From Paenibacillus selenitireducens (GTDB lineage Bacteria > Bacillota > Bacilli > Paenibacillales > Paenibacillaceae): 64,000 nt of DNA. The notes beneath the pieces were generated by a model. The model made no database searches and was not told the origin of the DNA. It saw only the letters and a list, made by a program, of their open reading frames with translations. Both the position numbers and the translations under genes were made by a program. Below, in pieces: positions 63,234 through 64,000 of the stretch; within the stretch, counting starts at the first letter, position 1, and each line of letters begins with the position of its first letter. The DNA lies in contig NZ_MSZX01000005.1 of assembly GCF_002021565.1 (NCBI RefSeq), forward strand, positions 248,027-312,026, written 5' to 3'.

Positions 63234-63304
63234 CCTTGGAGGCGGAAATCGAGATGCGTACCCATCATACGATTGCGAATCTTTCCGAAATGGAAAGACC
63301 AAGG
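63234..63304 (+). promoter_or_regulatory. Possible ribosome-site-masking structure before ABC-F
   Basis: CCTTGG (63234-63239) is complementary to CCAAGG (63299-63304), whose end is part of the AAGGAGG ribosome site. Directly inside it, TCTTTCC (63280-63286) pairs perfectly with GGAAAGA (63292-63298). Confidence 0.4.
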
Positions 63305-63318
63305 AGGATACGAAACCC

Positions 63319-64000
63319 ATGATTAGTTGTCAACAAATTGAGAAGTATTACGGTGCCGAGCAGGTGCTGTCACATATAAGTTTTGAATTCAACGAAGGTG
63401 AGAAAGTCGGTCTGGTCGGACAGAATGGGTCAGGTAAGTCCACATTGCTCCATGTGTTGGCCGGCTTAGAACAACCTGATCGCGGAACGATTTCCGTTCC
63501 AAAGGGAACGAGAATCGGATACTTAACCCAAATCCAAGGGAACGATCCCGCATGGACGGTCTATGATGTATTGCAGCAAGGATTTGATGAGGCTTTAAGA
63601 ATTCAGGCGCAGCTGCGTGAGTCAGAAATCAGTATGACGAGTGACGAAGCTGTCCAGGATCCACATGTAATGGACTCATTGCTGCGCAAGTACGCAGAGC
63701 TTCAGGAAGCATTTGAAAGAGCAGGCGGTTATGAAATCGAAACGCGAATCCATCAAATTGCAAACGGGATTGGCATTCCGACGGAACAGTTTCAGCGCAC
63801 CTTCAACCATCTTTCAGGTGGGGAGAAAACGAAAGTAGCGCTCGCGAAATTACTGATTGAGCAGCCGAATTTTCTGCTGCTAGACGAACCTACGAACCAT
63901 CTCGACTTGAATGCGGTGGAGTGGTTAGAACGATATATTGTGGCTTATCCCGGAACATGTCTGATTGCATCTCATGATCGATATTTCCTGGACCGTGTTG
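63319..64000 (+). CDS. ABC-F family ATPase (5' part; cut by the window end)
   Basis: The open frame runs from ATG 63319 to the window edge (227 codons seen). The first ATPase domain is complete: Walker A GQNGSGKST (about residue 34-42), signature LSGGEKTKVALAKLL, Walker B FLLLDEPTNHLDL and the switch histidine in IASHDRYF. No membrane segments are seen, and the LSGGEKTK signature and DEPTNHLD text mark an ABC-F protein, which acts on the ribosome (translation factor or antibiotic protection). Which subfamily cannot be told without the linker. AAGGAGG lies 11 nt before the start. Confidence 0.9.
   Translation, partial: MISCQQIEKYYGAEQVLSHISFEFNEGEKVGLVGQNGSGKSTLLHVLAGLEQPDRGTISVPKGTRIGYLTQIQGNDPAWTVYDVLQQGFDEALRIQAQLRESEISMTSDEAVQDPHVMDSLLRKYAELQEAFERAGGYEIETRIHQIANGIGIPTEQFQRTFNHLSGGEKTKVALAKLLIEQPNFLLLDEPTNHLDLNAVEWLERYIVAYPGTCLIASHDRYFLDRV

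Noticed and set aside
1-64000. CRISPR arrays, tRNA/rRNA genes, IS elements, prophage or integrated islands
   Set aside because: No regularly spaced repeats, transposase or integrase genes, cloverleaf or rRNA-like segments were seen; gene order and composition are even throughout.

Overview
The window looks like a chromosomal core segment of a spore-forming, low-to-mid GC Firmicute, most likely Paenibacillus or a close relative. Supporting signs are the Bacillus-type order polC-rimP-nusA-rnpM-ylxQ-infB-rbfA-truB-ribF-rpsO-pnp, the sporulation genes dpaAB, spoVS, spoIIIE and sleB, strong Shine-Dalgarno sites, many TTG/GTG starts and intrinsic terminators between transcription units. Nearly all genes are on the + strand, as expected for a leading-strand region; only thrC is on the - strand. 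I saw no rRNA, tRNA, insertion sequence, prophage or CRISPR array.

Layout. 1-12.2 kb: 3' end of polC, then a translation/transcription/RNA operon (rimP to ribF, with nrnA between rbfA and truB and no ylxP), rpsO with its own promoter and structured leader, and pnp. 12.2-20.1 kb: a degenerate polysaccharide deacetylase, an M16 peptidase, dut, and the dipicolinate/diaminopimelate block dpaA-dpaB-asd-dapG-dapA, with a sigma-K-like promoter before dpaA. 20.1-35.1 kb: RNase J, a ClpP-like protease, ylzJ, spoIIIE, sleB, the ymf cluster (yfmF, yfmH, ymfI, ymfJ, ymfK, rodZ), yajQ, rimO and pgsA. 35.1-41.8 kb: cinA, recA (LexA box), recX, rny, ymdB, spoVS. 41.8-46.3 kb: an M19 dipeptidase, korAB (cre-like site upstream) and an orphan pduL. 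46.4-50.5 kb: two DedA proteins and a PAP2 phosphatase, then a two-component system. 50.5-57.7 kb: miaB, ricA, an acetyltransferase, an ABC importer lacking a binding protein, NfeD and SPFH proteins. 57.8-60.6 kb: an NAD salvage unit (NrtR-like Nudix regulator, nicotinamidase-like hydrolase, pncB). 60.7-64 kb: thrC divergent from a LysR regulator, then a 50-codon leader-like ORF, a terminator and an ABC-F ATPase cut by the window end.

How it works together. RNA processing and turnover is unusually concentrated here (pnp, nrnA, RNase J, RNase Y, RnpM, YmdB, RicA), alongside ribosome maturation and tRNA/ribosome modification (rimP, rbfA, truB, rimO, miaB, EF-P-associated ymf genes). Asd, DapG and DapA supply dihydrodipicolinate, which DpaAB convert to the spore-specific dipicolinate. 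Most genes are well-known core families, so the better leads are non-coding: a possible ABC-F attenuator with a small upstream ORF, a promoter plus terminator making a short RNA before recA, a long structured rny leader, a palindrome over the sleB forespore promoter, and unassigned palindromes near ymfJ and thrC/lysR. All promoter, operator and terminator calls come from reading motifs by eye.
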